Positions 7,031 through 14,816 of a stretch of 37,647 nt of DNA are shown here, piece by piece. Within the stretch, counting starts at the first letter, position 1; the number at the start of each line of letters is the position of its first letter. A program made the translations under genes and the position numbers. The stretch covers positions 1-37,647 of IMG/VR virus record IMGVR_UViG_3300042923_000804. One strand, given 5' to 3'. Source of the DNA: a virus. The notes under the pieces were generated by a model. It saw nothing but the letters and a program-made list of their open reading frames with translations, was not told the DNA's origin and did not search any database.

Positions 7031-7225
7031 ATGAATGAATATGATGAAATTTTAGAAAAGCAACAAAATGGCAAAGAACTTAAGATTAAAGAAAAATTAA
7101 TATTATTAGAACATGATATAGAGCATTACTGTGGTGATTGGGGTACTTTAGAAAGTAGTGTAGAAACAACATTTAATAATATATTAGAAATATTAAAAAA
7201 TATCAATGATAAGTTGGAGGGGTAA
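7031..7225 (+). CDS. 64-residue hypothetical protein
   Basis: Acidic helical protein with no recognised domain. It ends in LEG, encoded by TTGGAGGGG, which is also the next gene's ribosome binding site. The ATG at 7031 follows AGGTGAG; an earlier in-frame GTG at 7022 lies in that site. Confidence 0.6.
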   Translation: MNEYDEILEKQQNGKELKIKEKLILLEHDIEHYCGDWGTLESSVETTFNNILEILKNINDKLEG

Positions 7226-7227
7226 AT

Positions 7228-7533
7228 ATGGATAGTAAAGAAAAAGATTATTTAACAAAAGATGAAATGAAAATGTTTTTTAAATGTTCAGATGGTGCAA
7301 CTATATTTAATAGACATATTGCTGAATTATTTAGAAAAATACAAAAGTTTGATAGTGAACTGATAATAATAATTGATGATATGAAAGAGTTATCTAAAAT
7401 AGTTGGAAAGAAGAATATTAAAAACGAAGATGGCGAATTAGCATATTTTGGTGTTAAGGCAACAGAAAAAGGCGAAAAATTTATAGAAGATTACTGTAAG
7501 AAAAATCATTATATTTGGCATTTGGAGGGGTAA
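7228..7533 (+). CDS. 101-residue hypothetical protein
   Basis: Mixed helical protein with no known motif, starting with ATG behind GGAGGGG. The C-terminus again ends LEG because the last codons double as the next ribosome binding site. Confidence 0.6.
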   Translation: MDSKEKDYLTKDEMKMFFKCSDGATIFNRHIAELFRKIQKFDSELIIIIDDMKELSKIVGKKNIKNEDGELAYFGVKATEKGEKFIEDYCKKNHYIWHLEG

Positions 7534-7535
7534 AT

Positions 7536-7829
7536 ATGAATAAAGAAGAATCAAAATTAATGGATAGTAAAAAAGCGTATGAGATATTATTAGAATGTTT
7601 TAATCCAAATAGTAAAGTTAAACATACATATACAGAGTTAAAACAAGCCACTGAAGTAATGTTTATTAAAAGTAATAAATTAGATACATTAAAAGAGAAG
7701 ATACTAGAAGAAATAGATATATGTAAAAAGGCTATAAAATTATGTGAATTTAATGAGGAAAAACACCATAATTTAGATAATAGATTAGAGTTTTTAAATG
7801 AATGGTTAAAGATGTTGGAGGGTAATTAA
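7536..7829 (+). CDS. 97-residue helical hypothetical protein
   Basis: A helical, charged protein that may form a short coiled coil (about 40-90). The ATG at 7536 follows TTGGAGGGG. It ends LEGN, continuing the shared gene-junction pattern. No function is recognised. Confidence 0.6.
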   Translation: MNKEESKLMDSKKAYEILLECFNPNSKVKHTYTELKQATEVMFIKSNKLDTLKEKILEEIDICKKAIKLCEFNEEKHHNLDNRLEFLNEWLKMLEGN

Positions 7830-7830
7830 T

Positions 7831-8139
7831 ATGTTAACATTACCAATTAAAAAGAAATGGTTTGATATGATTAAGAGTGGAGAAAAGAAAGAAGAGTATA
7901 GAGAAATAAAACCATATTGGACTAAAAGATTTTATAACAGCCTATATGATTTAACAATAGGAAACAATACAAATACTATTTATCATGCACAAGGAACAGT
8001 AGTTTTTAGAAATGGATATTCAAAAAATAGTCCTGCAATTAAGTGTTTTATATATTTAAATAAAGGCTATGGCAAAGAAGAATGGGGAGCTGAAAAAGGT
8101 AAAGAGTATTATGTATTAAAGATATTGGAGGGTAATTAA
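7831..8139 (+). CDS. ASCH/PUA-like domain protein
   Basis: A 102-residue protein beginning LTLPIKKKWFDMIKSGEKKEEYREIKPYW, the hallmark of phage ASCH-domain proteins: a basic binding cleft on a PUA-like barrel with conserved Lys, Glu and Arg. ASCH proteins are thought to bind RNA or act on modified nucleotides. It lies directly before the DPPY methyltransferase, which suggests a link to nucleic-acid modification, but the partner is unknown. Confidence 0.75.
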   Translation: MLTLPIKKKWFDMIKSGEKKEEYREIKPYWTKRFYNSLYDLTIGNNTNTIYHAQGTVVFRNGYSKNSPAIKCFIYLNKGYGKEEWGAEKGKEYYVLKILEGN

Positions 8140-8140
8140 G

Positions 8141-9121
8141 ATGATAGATTTAAGACAAGGTGACTGTTTAGAATTAATGAAAGATATACCAGATAATAGT
8201 ATAGATTTAGTAATAATAGACCCACCATATAATATAAATAAAGCAAAATGGGATAAAATAAAAGATTACACGAACTGGTTAGGTAATATTATAAATATAC
8301 TAGAAAAAAAGTTAAAATCAAATGGTAGTTTTTATATGTTTCATAATGACTTTTTAAAAATAGTTGATATACAAAATTATATTAATAATAATTCCAATTT
8401 GATATTTAGACAATTTATAGTGTGGAATAAAAGATTTGATGGTTGCGAAAACAAAGGTTTTTTAGATGGATTTGTAGAAACAAATCAATTAAGAAACTAT
8501 CAAAAAATGTGCGAATACTGTTTATATTATACATTTCAAGATGGTACAGGATTGTCCAAAATAAAAAATGATACGAATAATTTTGTAAGTTTACGAAAAT
8601 ATTTTAAAGAATTACAAGAAAAACTAAATATGAACAAGAAACAAATAATAGAAAAAATAGGACAACAAGCAGATCATTGTTTTAGATGGAATAGTAGTCA
8701 ATGGGATTTACCTACTAAAGAGACATACGAAAATATACTTAACCTGTTAAAAGAAAAAAATAACATAAAAGAATTTGAAGAATTAAAACAAGAACATATA
8801 AAGTCAAGACGAGAATACGAAGAATTAAGAAAAGAGTACGAAGAATCAAGGTATACTTATAATAATAAAAAAACACATCATAGTGTATGGAATTATAATA
8901 TTGCTAAAAAGCAGGGACATATAACACCAAAGCCAGTGAATTTGTTAGAAAATATAATATTACACAGTAGCAATGAAACAGATATAGTATTAGACTGTTT
9001 TATGGGTAGTGGTAGCACTGGTGTAGCTTGTAAAAATACAAGTAGAAACTTTATAGGTATAGAACTGGACAAGCAATATTTTGAAGTAGCAAAAAAGAGG
9101 ATTTTGGAGGTAATTGAATAA
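8141..9121 (+). CDS. Beta-class DNA methyltransferase with internal helix-turn-helix-like insert
   Basis: A 326-residue amino-methyltransferase acting on adenine N6 or cytosine N4. The catalytic DPPY is at residues 27-30 and the S-adenosylmethionine motif (LDCFMGSGSTG) is near the C-terminus, the beta-class order. Between them, about residues 145-245 form a target-recognition region with an XRE-like segment (LNMNKKQIIEKIGQQADH ... WDLPTKETYENILNLL) and a repetitive ELRKEYEESR coiled coil. No restriction partner is adjacent, so it is probably an orphan phage methylase that protects DNA. Confidence 0.9.
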   Translation: MIDLRQGDCLELMKDIPDNSIDLVIIDPPYNINKAKWDKIKDYTNWLGNIINILEKKLKSNGSFYMFHNDFLKIVDIQNYINNNSNLIFRQFIVWNKRFDGCENKGFLDGFVETNQLRNYQKMCEYCLYYTFQDGTGLSKIKNDTNNFVSLRKYFKELQEKLNMNKKQIIEKIGQQADHCFRWNSSQWDLPTKETYENILNLLKEKNNIKEFEELKQEHIKSRREYEELRKEYEESRYTYNNKKTHHSVWNYNIAKKQGHITPKPVNLLENIILHSSNETDIVLDCFMGSGSTGVACKNTSRNFIGIELDKQYFEVAKKRILEVIE

Positions 9122-9325
9122 ATGGGTGATGAACGAAGAAAAGATCCAAAAGAATGTACTAATTGTGATTGTCCTATATCAGATGATGCAGAAGTATGTG
9201 AATGCTGTGGACAAGTAGTAGAAGGTAGTAAATTAGATCAGGAAATAGAAGATGCATATTATAATTCAATACAACCAGAGATAGATAAATATTTAAATAA
9301 TATGGAGGTACAATCTCATGAATAA
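9122..9325 (+). CDS. Small zinc-ribbon protein
   Basis: A 67-residue acidic protein with two Cys pairs near the N-terminus (CTNC and CECC within about 20 residues), consistent with a zinc ribbon, then a helical tail. It overlaps the next start by eight bases and is embedded among methyltransferase genes. Function unknown. Confidence 0.6.
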   Translation: MGDERRKDPKECTNCDCPISDDAEVCECCGQVVEGSKLDQEIEDAYYNSIQPEIDKYLNNMEVQSHE

Positions 9326-9809
9326 AAAAATAATAGATGTTTGTTGCGGAAGTAAAAAGTTTTGGTTTAATAAAAATAATCCTGATGTAGAGTATTGCGA
9401 TTTAAGAAATGAATCAATAACACTTTGTGATGGCCGTACAATAAATATAAATCCAAATACAGTATGTGATTTTAGAAAATTACCATTTGAGGACAATTCT
9501 TATTACCTGGTAGTATTTGACCCACCGCACATAAAAAACATAGGAGAAAATGCTTATATGGCATTAACATATGGTAAGTTATATGAAAGTTGGAGAGAAG
9601 ATATTAAAGCTGGATTTGATGAATGCATGAGGGTATTAAAACCAAATGGAACATTAATATTTAAATGGAATGATCATGATATTAAAGTATCTGAAATTAT
9701 AAAAGCTATAGGTGTTGAACCTTTATTCGGACATAAAACAAGAGCAACAAAAAGAAGTTCCACACATTGGTTTGCATTTATGAAAATGGAGGTACAAATA
9801 GATGAGTAA
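9318..9809 (+). CDS. Class I SAM-dependent methyltransferase-like protein
   Basis: A 163-residue phage protein with the nucleotide-binding motif DVCCGSKKFWF (about 7-17), a following acidic strand (YCDLR), DPPH at 68-71, and a C-terminal ECMRVLKPNGTLIFKWN segment typical of Rossmann methyltransferases. The DPPH in place of DPPY leaves the substrate open (DNA, RNA or small molecule). It is the third methyltransferase-like gene in 4 kb. Confidence 0.8.
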   Translation: MNKKIIDVCCGSKKFWFNKNNPDVEYCDLRNESITLCDGRTININPNTVCDFRKLPFEDNSYYLVVFDPPHIKNIGENAYMALTYGKLYESWREDIKAGFDECMRVLKPNGTLIFKWNDHDIKVSEIIKAIGVEPLFGHKTRATKRSSTHWFAFMKMEVQIDE

Positions 9810-10212
9810 TTATAGATCAGGAACAATTCAAAATCCATGTTCAAACAAATGTGAGGTAGAAAATGCAATTAAAGGTAATAAGGATTGTACTATTTATTGT
9901 AAAAGATTATTTGATTTAAACGATGAAATATTTCAAGAAATGAAAAATAGAAATATAGTTATATCTATTTCAAGATACAAAATAGATGAATATGAAAAAT
10001 TATGTGAAGAAGTGAAAGAAAAAGGAATTAATCAAGTTAAGCCTTTTATAGATGAACTTATTAAATTATCGAGCCACTACCATGTTTATATAGGTGGCAA
10101 ATTAGTATTTGATACGCATAGAGGATTAGAACCAACAATACAGTTAGGAGAAATAGCATATAACCATATAAAAGATAGATATGAAATAACATATGAAAAG
10201 GAGATAGATTAA
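9802..10212 (+). CDS. Hypothetical protein with N-terminal Cys pairs
   Basis: A 136-residue protein with Cys pairs CSNKC and CTIYC in the first 35 residues, likely binding a metal, followed by a helical region and a beta-rich end (HYHVYIGGKLVF). No family is recognised. It overlaps the previous gene by eight bases. Confidence 0.55.
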   Translation: MSNYRSGTIQNPCSNKCEVENAIKGNKDCTIYCKRLFDLNDEIFQEMKNRNIVISISRYKIDEYEKLCEEVKEKGINQVKPFIDELIKLSSHYHVYIGGKLVFDTHRGLEPTIQLGEIAYNHIKDRYEITYEKEID

Positions 10213-10213
10213 T

Positions 10214-10570
10214 ATGAAAGTATCTGAATTAATAAAAAAGTTAGTACAAATGGATAAAGAAAAAGAAATAATAATAAAATTTGCACTAGATAAAGAAGAT
10301 GAAATAGGTTATGTATTACAACCGATAGCAGTTTATCAATTATTTAATGATGATGTAGTGATAGCTGGAAGTTATGAAATAACAAAAGAAGATTGTGACT
10401 TTATAGGACAACTTGATCTAAAAGAAGCAATTAATAAGGCAACTAAATTTGATAAAGCAATAGAGATGTTAGAAAGAGATACAAGAATATGTAGTACACA
10501 AGACACTACAACAAATAATATTATATTTGATTATGCAAAAAAAACATTAAAAGAAATGAGGTTAGATTAA
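10214..10570 (+). CDS. 118-residue hypothetical phage protein
   Basis: Begins MKVSELIKKLVQMDKEKEI, a common opening of small Firmicute phage early proteins with a short helix followed by beta strands. The C-terminal half is helical. Function unknown. Confidence 0.55.
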   Translation: MKVSELIKKLVQMDKEKEIIIKFALDKEDEIGYVLQPIAVYQLFNDDVVIAGSYEITKEDCDFIGQLDLKEAINKATKFDKAIEMLERDTRICSTQDTTTNNIIFDYAKKTLKEMRLD

Positions 10571-10571
10571 T

Positions 10572-10662
10572 ATGACAATTGGAGAGGGAATAGCATTAGG
10601 ATTAAGTGCAATAGGAATATTTTTACGGATTAGCTTTAATGATTAAATACAGCATGAAATAA
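10572..10662 (+). pseudogene. 29-residue membrane protein gene split at a CGG
   Basis: An ATG at 10572 opens MTIGEGIALGLSAIGIFL, then the frame meets CGG at 10626-10628 and stops six codons later. Skipping the C at 10626 turns the site into GGA and gives a coherent hydrophobic protein ending GLALMIKYSMK at a TAA (10660-10662). I take this as one 29-residue membrane protein whose gene is out of frame by a C before GG, the same signature as the FtsK and relaxation genes at the right end. It may be broken or decoded by a +1 shift. Confidence 0.6.
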
Positions 10663-10682
10663 AAGAAATGGAGTAGATATAT

Positions 10683-10883
10683 ATGAAGGAAATAAAACAA
10701 ATAATAAATAAAATAAACAATGATATACAAGTAACTAAAGAGGCAGGCTATAATATGAATAGAGTATTTATAAAATTAGATGAGAATGAGTTTAAGAAAG
10801 ATAGATTTGAAATAAATAAGATACCAGTAATATATGGAAAAGTAAATAACAAAGATCACTATAAAATAATAAGTTATAGATAA
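10683..10883 (+). CDS. 66-residue hypothetical protein
   Basis: Basic/acidic mixed small protein with an N-terminal helix and a beta-like C-terminus (IPVIYGKVNNKDHYKIISY). ATG behind a modest GGAG site. No family recognised. Confidence 0.5.
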   Translation: MKEIKQIINKINNDIQVTKEAGYNMNRVFIKLDENEFKKDRFEINKIPVIYGKVNNKDHYKIISYR

Positions 10884-10896
10884 CGGAGGACAAGTT

Positions 10897-11331
10897 ATGA
10901 ACAGATTAAATAAATATAGAGCTAAAATAATCGATACAGATAAATGGACCTATGGAAGTGTTGCTGAATGTTGTCCGAGTGATTGTTATATAGGGAAAAT
11001 TGAAGAAGTAAATTCAAAGAAGATTAAATTTCAAGGAGATTTATGTTTAACAAGTACATTAGGACAATATACAGGTGAGAATGATAATAAAAATAAAGAA
11101 ATATATACAGGTGATATTTTTAGAGATCCTTTAAGCCCAAATACAATTGGAATAGTAAAGCTTGGAAGATATATAAATTGTTTTGATAAATCTGAAATGA
11201 AATTTGGTGGACATGTTGGATTCTATGTAGAGTTTAAAGAAAAATATATAAGAAATGATTTACAATATTGGTCTAATAATTGTGAAGTAATAGGAAATAT
11301 AATAGATAATCCAGAGTTAATGGAGGGATAA
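10897..11331 (+). CDS. YopX-family phage protein
   Basis: A 144-residue protein with the YopX family pattern: YRAKIIDTDKWTYGSV at the start, then LGQYTGENDNKNKEIYTGDIF, and a closing CEVIGNIIDNPEL. YopX proteins are very common in Firmicute phages and prophages; their role is not established. ATG behind GGAGGACAAG. Confidence 0.85.
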   Translation: MNRLNKYRAKIIDTDKWTYGSVAECCPSDCYIGKIEEVNSKKIKFQGDLCLTSTLGQYTGENDNKNKEIYTGDIFRDPLSPNTIGIVKLGRYINCFDKSEMKFGGHVGFYVEFKEKYIRNDLQYWSNNCEVIGNIIDNPELMEG

Positions 11332-11332
11332 T

Positions 11333-11713
11333 ATGAATCTAACAAAAACAATAATAAAAGATAATAATGGCATTGAATATACAGTAGTAAGTAAACCCAC
11401 TAAAATTCATACAAGAAAACATATTGATAGTTTATATAATTCTATCTTAAAATTAAAATCAGAGTTGGATAATAAAAATAAACAAATAGAAGAATTACAA
11501 AAAAGTTTATTTGAAAATTTAAACATTAATATAGAGCAAAATAATGAATTGTATAATAAATCTAAAGTAATAGAACTAATGGCAGAATTTATTAATAAAA
11601 TTAGCACTCATAATAGATGTAAAAATAGATGTATAAATTATTGCTGTTGTGATGATAACTGTGTAAAAAATACAATAGAGTATTTTGAAAATAAAGCAAA
11701 GGAGATGAAGTAA
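11333..11713 (+). CDS. Coiled-coil protein with Cys-rich C-terminus
   Basis: A 126-residue protein: residues 30-75 form a coiled coil (LYNSILKLKSELDNKNKQIE), and a cluster of seven cysteines at about 96-112 may bind zinc. It ends YFENKAKEMK, a C-terminal peptide shared with the next gene because the DNA at the two gene junctions is repeated. Confidence 0.55.
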   Translation: MNLTKTIIKDNNGIEYTVVSKPTKIHTRKHIDSLYNSILKLKSELDNKNKQIEELQKSLFENLNINIEQNNELYNKSKVIELMAEFINKISTHNRCKNRCINYCCCDDNCVKNTIEYFENKAKEMK

Positions 11714-12055
11714 ATGTTTAATACATATAGCGGTGGCAACAGTTCGGCAAATGTGAAAATAAATGCTTGTAGCGGCGGAATATATAAAACCTATCCAGAA
11801 AGTTGGTTTAATAGATTTCATTTGAAATCAGCATTAGCAGAAACTTTATTTAAAAAAGAAAATATTTTTTATGATGCTAGTAGCAATAAATATGGAAAAT
11901 CAATATATGATTTTGATTCATTATATAGAGAATATTTGAAAGAAATAATTGTATTACAAATGATAATATGTGGCGATATGGAAGTTATAGTAGAACTTAT
12001 AAATAAAGAAGATTTTGATAAATATTTTGAAAATAAAGTAAAGGAGATGAAATAG
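11714..12055 (+). CDS. 113-residue hypothetical protein
   Basis: N-terminal Gly/Ser-rich segment (about 1-25) followed by a helical body, ending YFENKVKEMK, nearly identical to the end of the preceding protein. The ATG directly follows the previous stop behind AAGGAGATG. No function recognised. Confidence 0.55.
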   Translation: MFNTYSGGNSSANVKINACSGGIYKTYPESWFNRFHLKSALAETLFKKENIFYDASSNKYGKSIYDFDSLYREYLKEIIVLQMIICGDMEVIVELINKEDFDKYFENKVKEMK

Positions 12056-12057
12056 TA

Positions 12058-12582
12058 ATGAAAAGAGTGAAAATTGAAGCTTTTCAATGTGAAAATTGTG
12101 GCAAAATTCATAATTTAGAATATTCAGCTATTATATGTTGCAAACAATATCATTGTGAAAAGTGTGGAGTAGAAACAGAAAGTTATAGAATACTTTGTGA
12201 TAACTGCTCAGAAAAACAAAAATATGAGGAAGCTATAAAATTTACATATGAAGAATATATTAAAAATTATCCTGAACATATGTTATTTCATGGCGATAAT
12301 TATTATTTGGATATGGAATCTATAATTGATGATTTAGACATATCTGAATCCATACCAGATTATGTATGGGGAACACGAAGAGAAGAAATAACAGTTGATA
12401 TTGAAAGTGCATTATCTGATGCAGAAGAAAACTCAGGATTAGAAGAATTTGAATTTAATAATAAAAATGAATTAATCGAGTATGTGGAAAAGTGGAATGA
12501 GAAAAATAAAGATAACGCATATTTTAGAGATTATAAAGTAGCTGTTATAGTTCCTGAAAAATATAAAAATATTAAAGAATAA
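12058..12582 (+). CDS. Zinc-finger-like hypothetical protein
   Basis: A 174-residue protein with three Cys-x2-Cys pairs in the first 55 residues (CENC, CEKC, CDNC), suggesting one or two zinc ribbons, then an acidic helical body. Similar proteins occur in Clostridia phages without known role. ATG behind AAGGAGATG. Confidence 0.6.
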   Translation: MKRVKIEAFQCENCGKIHNLEYSAIICCKQYHCEKCGVETESYRILCDNCSEKQKYEEAIKFTYEEYIKNYPEHMLFHGDNYYLDMESIIDDLDISESIPDYVWGTRREEITVDIESALSDAEENSGLEEFEFNNKNELIEYVEKWNEKNKDNAYFRDYKVAVIVPEKYKNIKE

Positions 12583-12620
12583 ACTATTTACTCATAAGCA
12601 TACTATAATTAGTGGTGTTT

Positions 12621-12785
12621 ATGAATGAGAAAAATATAATAGATATGTTTAAAGCAGGACACAGTATTAAATACATTTTAAAGAAAGCAAAAGCAAGCGA
12701 TAAGGTATTTAATAGTCCTAATAGTGAAGATAAGTTACTAAAAAATATAGAAGAAGCGATACTTAAGTATTGGAAAGAGGGGTAA
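12621..12785 (+). CDS. 54-residue hypothetical protein
   Basis: Small basic helical protein beginning MNEKNIIDMFKAGHSIKYIL, possibly a minimal helix-turn-helix. The upstream site (AGTGGTG) is weak. It ends in AAAGAGGGG, which is the next gene's ribosome binding site. Confidence 0.5.
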   Translation: MNEKNIIDMFKAGHSIKYILKKAKASDKVFNSPNSEDKLLKNIEEAILKYWKEG

Positions 12786-12791
12786 GAGTAT

Positions 12792-13169
12792 ATGGGATTA
12801 TATGCAAAAGCAAAAGGATTATCAGATATAGAATGTTACAATGGAGGATATATAAGATTCGGTATGTATAGGAAGTGTGTAGCTAAAGCATTTAATGAAA
12901 GATTAAGCGAATTATATGAAAAAACTTATCAAGGAATAGAATTAACAAACGAAGAAATAGAAGAGTATAACAAATTATGCAATGATGATTTAGATATATT
13001 TCTAATGCATTCAGATTGTGATGATAAGATTACACCTGATGAATGTAAGAAAATATATAATGTAATTAAAGATTTAAAAGTAGATATAAATCAAAATAAT
13101 ATGCATGAAAAATGGTTAAATATATTTAAGCATTGTTATGAAAAAAGAGTAAATTTATATTTTAGTTAG
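12792..13169 (+). CDS. 125-residue hypothetical phage protein
   Basis: A helical protein with a conserved-looking centre (HSDCDDKITPDECKKIYNVIKDLK) seen in small Firmicute phage proteins of unknown role. The DCDDKITPDE stretch resembles a calcium-binding loop but this is not established. ATG behind AGAGGGG. Confidence 0.6.
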   Translation: MGLYAKAKGLSDIECYNGGYIRFGMYRKCVAKAFNERLSELYEKTYQGIELTNEEIEEYNKLCNDDLDIFLMHSDCDDKITPDECKKIYNVIKDLKVDINQNNMHEKWLNIFKHCYEKRVNLYFS

Positions 13170-13183
13170 GAGGGACAAGATAT

Positions 13184-13309
13184 ATGAAAATAAAAATAGA
13201 AAATATACCAGAATATTGCAAAGACTGTAAAGATAAAAAGTATTATCCTAAATGTAAAGATGGTTGTTTATCATTACTATTTAAAATACCACATAAGGAG
13301 GACAAGTAG
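13184..13309 (+). CDS. 41-residue Cys4 mini-protein
   Basis: Four closely spaced cysteines (YCKDCKD and KCKDGC) suggest a tiny zinc-binding protein. ATG at 13184 behind AGGAGGG. The last codons (AAG GAG GAC AAG TAG) form the next gene's ribosome binding site. Confidence 0.5.
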   Translation: MKIKIENIPEYCKDCKDKKYYPKCKDGCLSLLFKIPHKEDK

Positions 13310-13310
13310 T

Positions 13311-13457
13311 ATGTTAGAAGATTTAAACAATATAAAAGCAATGATTTCAGAATTTTGTATAACTTATAATTGCACATTAGAGACAAAGATAGAAAATATA
13401 TTCTGTGCTGATAAAAATATATCCAATATAATAGTTAAAGCCGAAATAAAATTATAA
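13311..13457 (+). CDS. 48-residue hypothetical protein
   Basis: Starts at ATG 13311 behind AAGGAGGACAAG. It has an N-terminal helix and three cysteines. Reading further upstream in this frame only covers the preceding mini-gene in another frame, so I did not extend it. Confidence 0.5.
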   Translation: MLEDLNNIKAMISEFCITYNCTLETKIENIFCADKNISNIIVKAEIKL

Positions 13458-13473
13458 TTAGGAGGGAAAATAA

Positions 13474-13734
13474 ATGTTAAAAATATATTTAATAAGTTGT
13501 TTAATAAGTTATATAATAATGCTTTCAAGTAATTTTATAGTAACAGAAAGTTTAAAAGTTAAAAAAAGAAAGCTAAAAGATCCTGGAAGTAAAAGTAAAG
13601 GATTGTTATTACAAATAATAATAAGTTTAGTGCCAGTGTTTAGAATAATAGTAATAATAGGTTTTTATATAATAGCGTTTTGTAGTGATAAAACTTTTAA
13701 AGAGAATTACGGAACTATAGAGGAGGAAAATTAG
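13474..13734 (+). CDS. Two-pass membrane protein
   Basis: An 86-residue protein with hydrophobic segments at about 3-22 and 46-68 separated by a basic loop (KVKKRKLKDPGSKSK), predicting two membrane passes with the loop in the cytoplasm. Function unknown. ATG behind AGGAGGG. Confidence 0.6.
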   Translation: MLKIYLISCLISYIIMLSSNFIVTESLKVKKRKLKDPGSKSKGLLLQIIISLVPVFRIIVIIGFYIIAFCSDKTFKENYGTIEEEN

Positions 13735-13735
13735 T

Positions 13736-14032
13736 ATGAATAAAGTTAAAACAATAACAGCAAAAGAAATGTTTGAAGAATTGGGATACACAGTAAATCT
13801 TTATTTGCAAGATATATCAATTGAATATAATAATATAAGTACAGGACAACAGATATGTTTTTGGAAAATATTAAAAGAATTTTCTAAGTATGGTATAACG
13901 TATAATGATGAAGACAAAGCTATAACGCTAGACGAACTTAAAGCAATTCAAAAACAAATAGAGGAATTAGGCTGGGAAACTGAAAAAAGTATAATTGATA
14001 AAGAGGCAAAAGAAAGAAGGTTAATAATATGA
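13736..14032 (+). CDS. 98-residue hypothetical phage protein
   Basis: Starts MNKVKTITAKEMFEELGYTV, a common opening in small phage proteins that act as early accessory factors of unknown role. A C-terminal helix is rich in Glu and Lys. Its TGA overlaps the next ATG. Confidence 0.6.
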   Translation: MNKVKTITAKEMFEELGYTVNLYLQDISIEYNNISTGQQICFWKILKEFSKYGITYNDEDKAITLDELKAIQKQIEELGWETEKSIIDKEAKERRLII

Positions 14033-14124
14033 ATGAGAAAGAGTATATAGAATTAAGCGTACAAGGTATAGATAGATTACTTGCAGGTGGTATACCAATA
14101 GAATTTATTAAAGAGGCAAATTAG
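14029..14124 (+). CDS. 31-residue hypothetical protein
   Basis: ATG at 14029 overlaps the preceding TGA (ATGA), with AGAAGG upstream. The product includes LLAGGIPIEFIKEAN. Function unknown. Confidence 0.45.
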   Translation: MNEKEYIELSVQGIDRLLAGGIPIEFIKEAN

Positions 14125-14133
14125 GTGATTAAT

Positions 14134-14241
14134 ATGAAAGAAATTATAAAAGGTATAATTATAAGTCTAATAATATATATAGTTGTAGCTGCAGTTGGTG
14201 TATACATTTATTTAAAAATATTCATGGAGATTGCAGTTTAG
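14134..14241 (+). CDS. 35-residue single-pass membrane protein
   Basis: ATG at 14134 behind AGGTGA. Residues 5-29 are one hydrophobic helix. It is the last small gene before the late regulator. Function unknown. Confidence 0.5.
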   Translation: MKEIIKGIIISLIIYIVVAAVGVYIYLKIFMEIAV

Positions 14242-14280
14242 TTATTAGGACAAGCATAAGAATTATAAGGGGGTAGTTCT

Positions 14281-14679
14281 ATGGATAAATCAATATTAGT
14301 TCAGTACTGCGATATAAAGAAAGAAATAAAAAATTTGCATAATAGAATAGAGAAGTTTAATAAACAAGGAGTAATGACACATGACGTTGTACAGAATGGA
14401 TATAAAAGACATTTAGTTATTACAGGTGTTGATGTAACAAGATCAAATAGAATAAAGAAATATGAAAGATTACTACAACAATTTTGTGATAAGTTATTTG
14501 ATATACAAATTTCGGTTGAAGAATATATTCAGAGTCTAGAAGATAGCAGAATTAGAAGGATTTTAAGATATAGACATGTTGATAATTTAGATTGGGTTAG
14601 AATAGCAATAGAAATGGGAGGAAATTGTACAGCTGATAGTGTTAGAATGGAACATAATAGATTTTTAGAAAAAAATTAA
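14281..14679 (+). CDS. ArpU/RinA-like late transcription regulator
   Basis: A 132-residue protein with a sigma-region-4-like helix-turn-helix at the C-terminus (RRILRYRHVDNLDWVRIAIEMGG ... DSVRMEHNRFLE), as in phage activators of late genes at the end of early operons. It would switch on packaging and structural genes. ATG at 14281 behind AAGGGGGTAG. A promoter-like site follows immediately, which fits its role. Confidence 0.85.
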   Translation: MDKSILVQYCDIKKEIKNLHNRIEKFNKQGVMTHDVVQNGYKRHLVITGVDVTRSNRIKKYERLLQQFCDKLFDIQISVEEYIQSLEDSRIRRILRYRHVDNLDWVRIAIEMGGNCTADSVRMEHNRFLEKN

Positions 14680-14717
14680 AAAAATTTGAAGTTTGTTCAA
14701 AATGTTCATGTCAAGTG

Positions 14718-14726
14718 TGGTATAAT
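14718..14726 (+). promoter_or_regulatory. Extended -10 promoter downstream of the late regulator
   Basis: TGG-TATAAT (14718-14726) is an extended -10 element. No good -35 box is present (nearest TTCAAA, 19 bases away), which is typical of activator-dependent late promoters. The repeated TTCAAAATGTTCATG upstream (14696-14710) may be the activator target. Confidence 0.5.
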
Positions 14727-14732
14727 GGTAAT

Positions 14733-14816
14733 AGGTGAAACTATCGATAATGGTTTCAGAAAATTAATAAAAATAAATGAAGTGTAATAAAAACAGCTCT
14801 TTAATGGGCTGTTTTT
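14733..14816 (+). ncRNA. Candidate short RNA or attenuated leader
   Basis: Downstream of the extended -10 lies a hairpin with TGAAAC/GTTTCA arms, and about 60 bases later the terminator at 14793-14816. The predicted transcript is roughly 85 bases. Either it is a small RNA, or the terminator is a control point for the late operon that can be read through. Confidence 0.4.
14793..14816 (+). terminator. Rho-independent terminator
   Basis: ACAGCTC (14793-14799) pairs with GGGCTGT (14806-14812), including one G-U, around a 6-base loop, followed by TTTT. It sits between the late regulator and the gene at 14856. Confidence 0.7.

Noticed and set aside
10626-10628. CGG as a fully unassigned codon in this phage
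   Set aside because: The HNH gene at 33687 uses CGG twice in a good reading frame, so CGG is not always a frame break, although that gene looks recently acquired.
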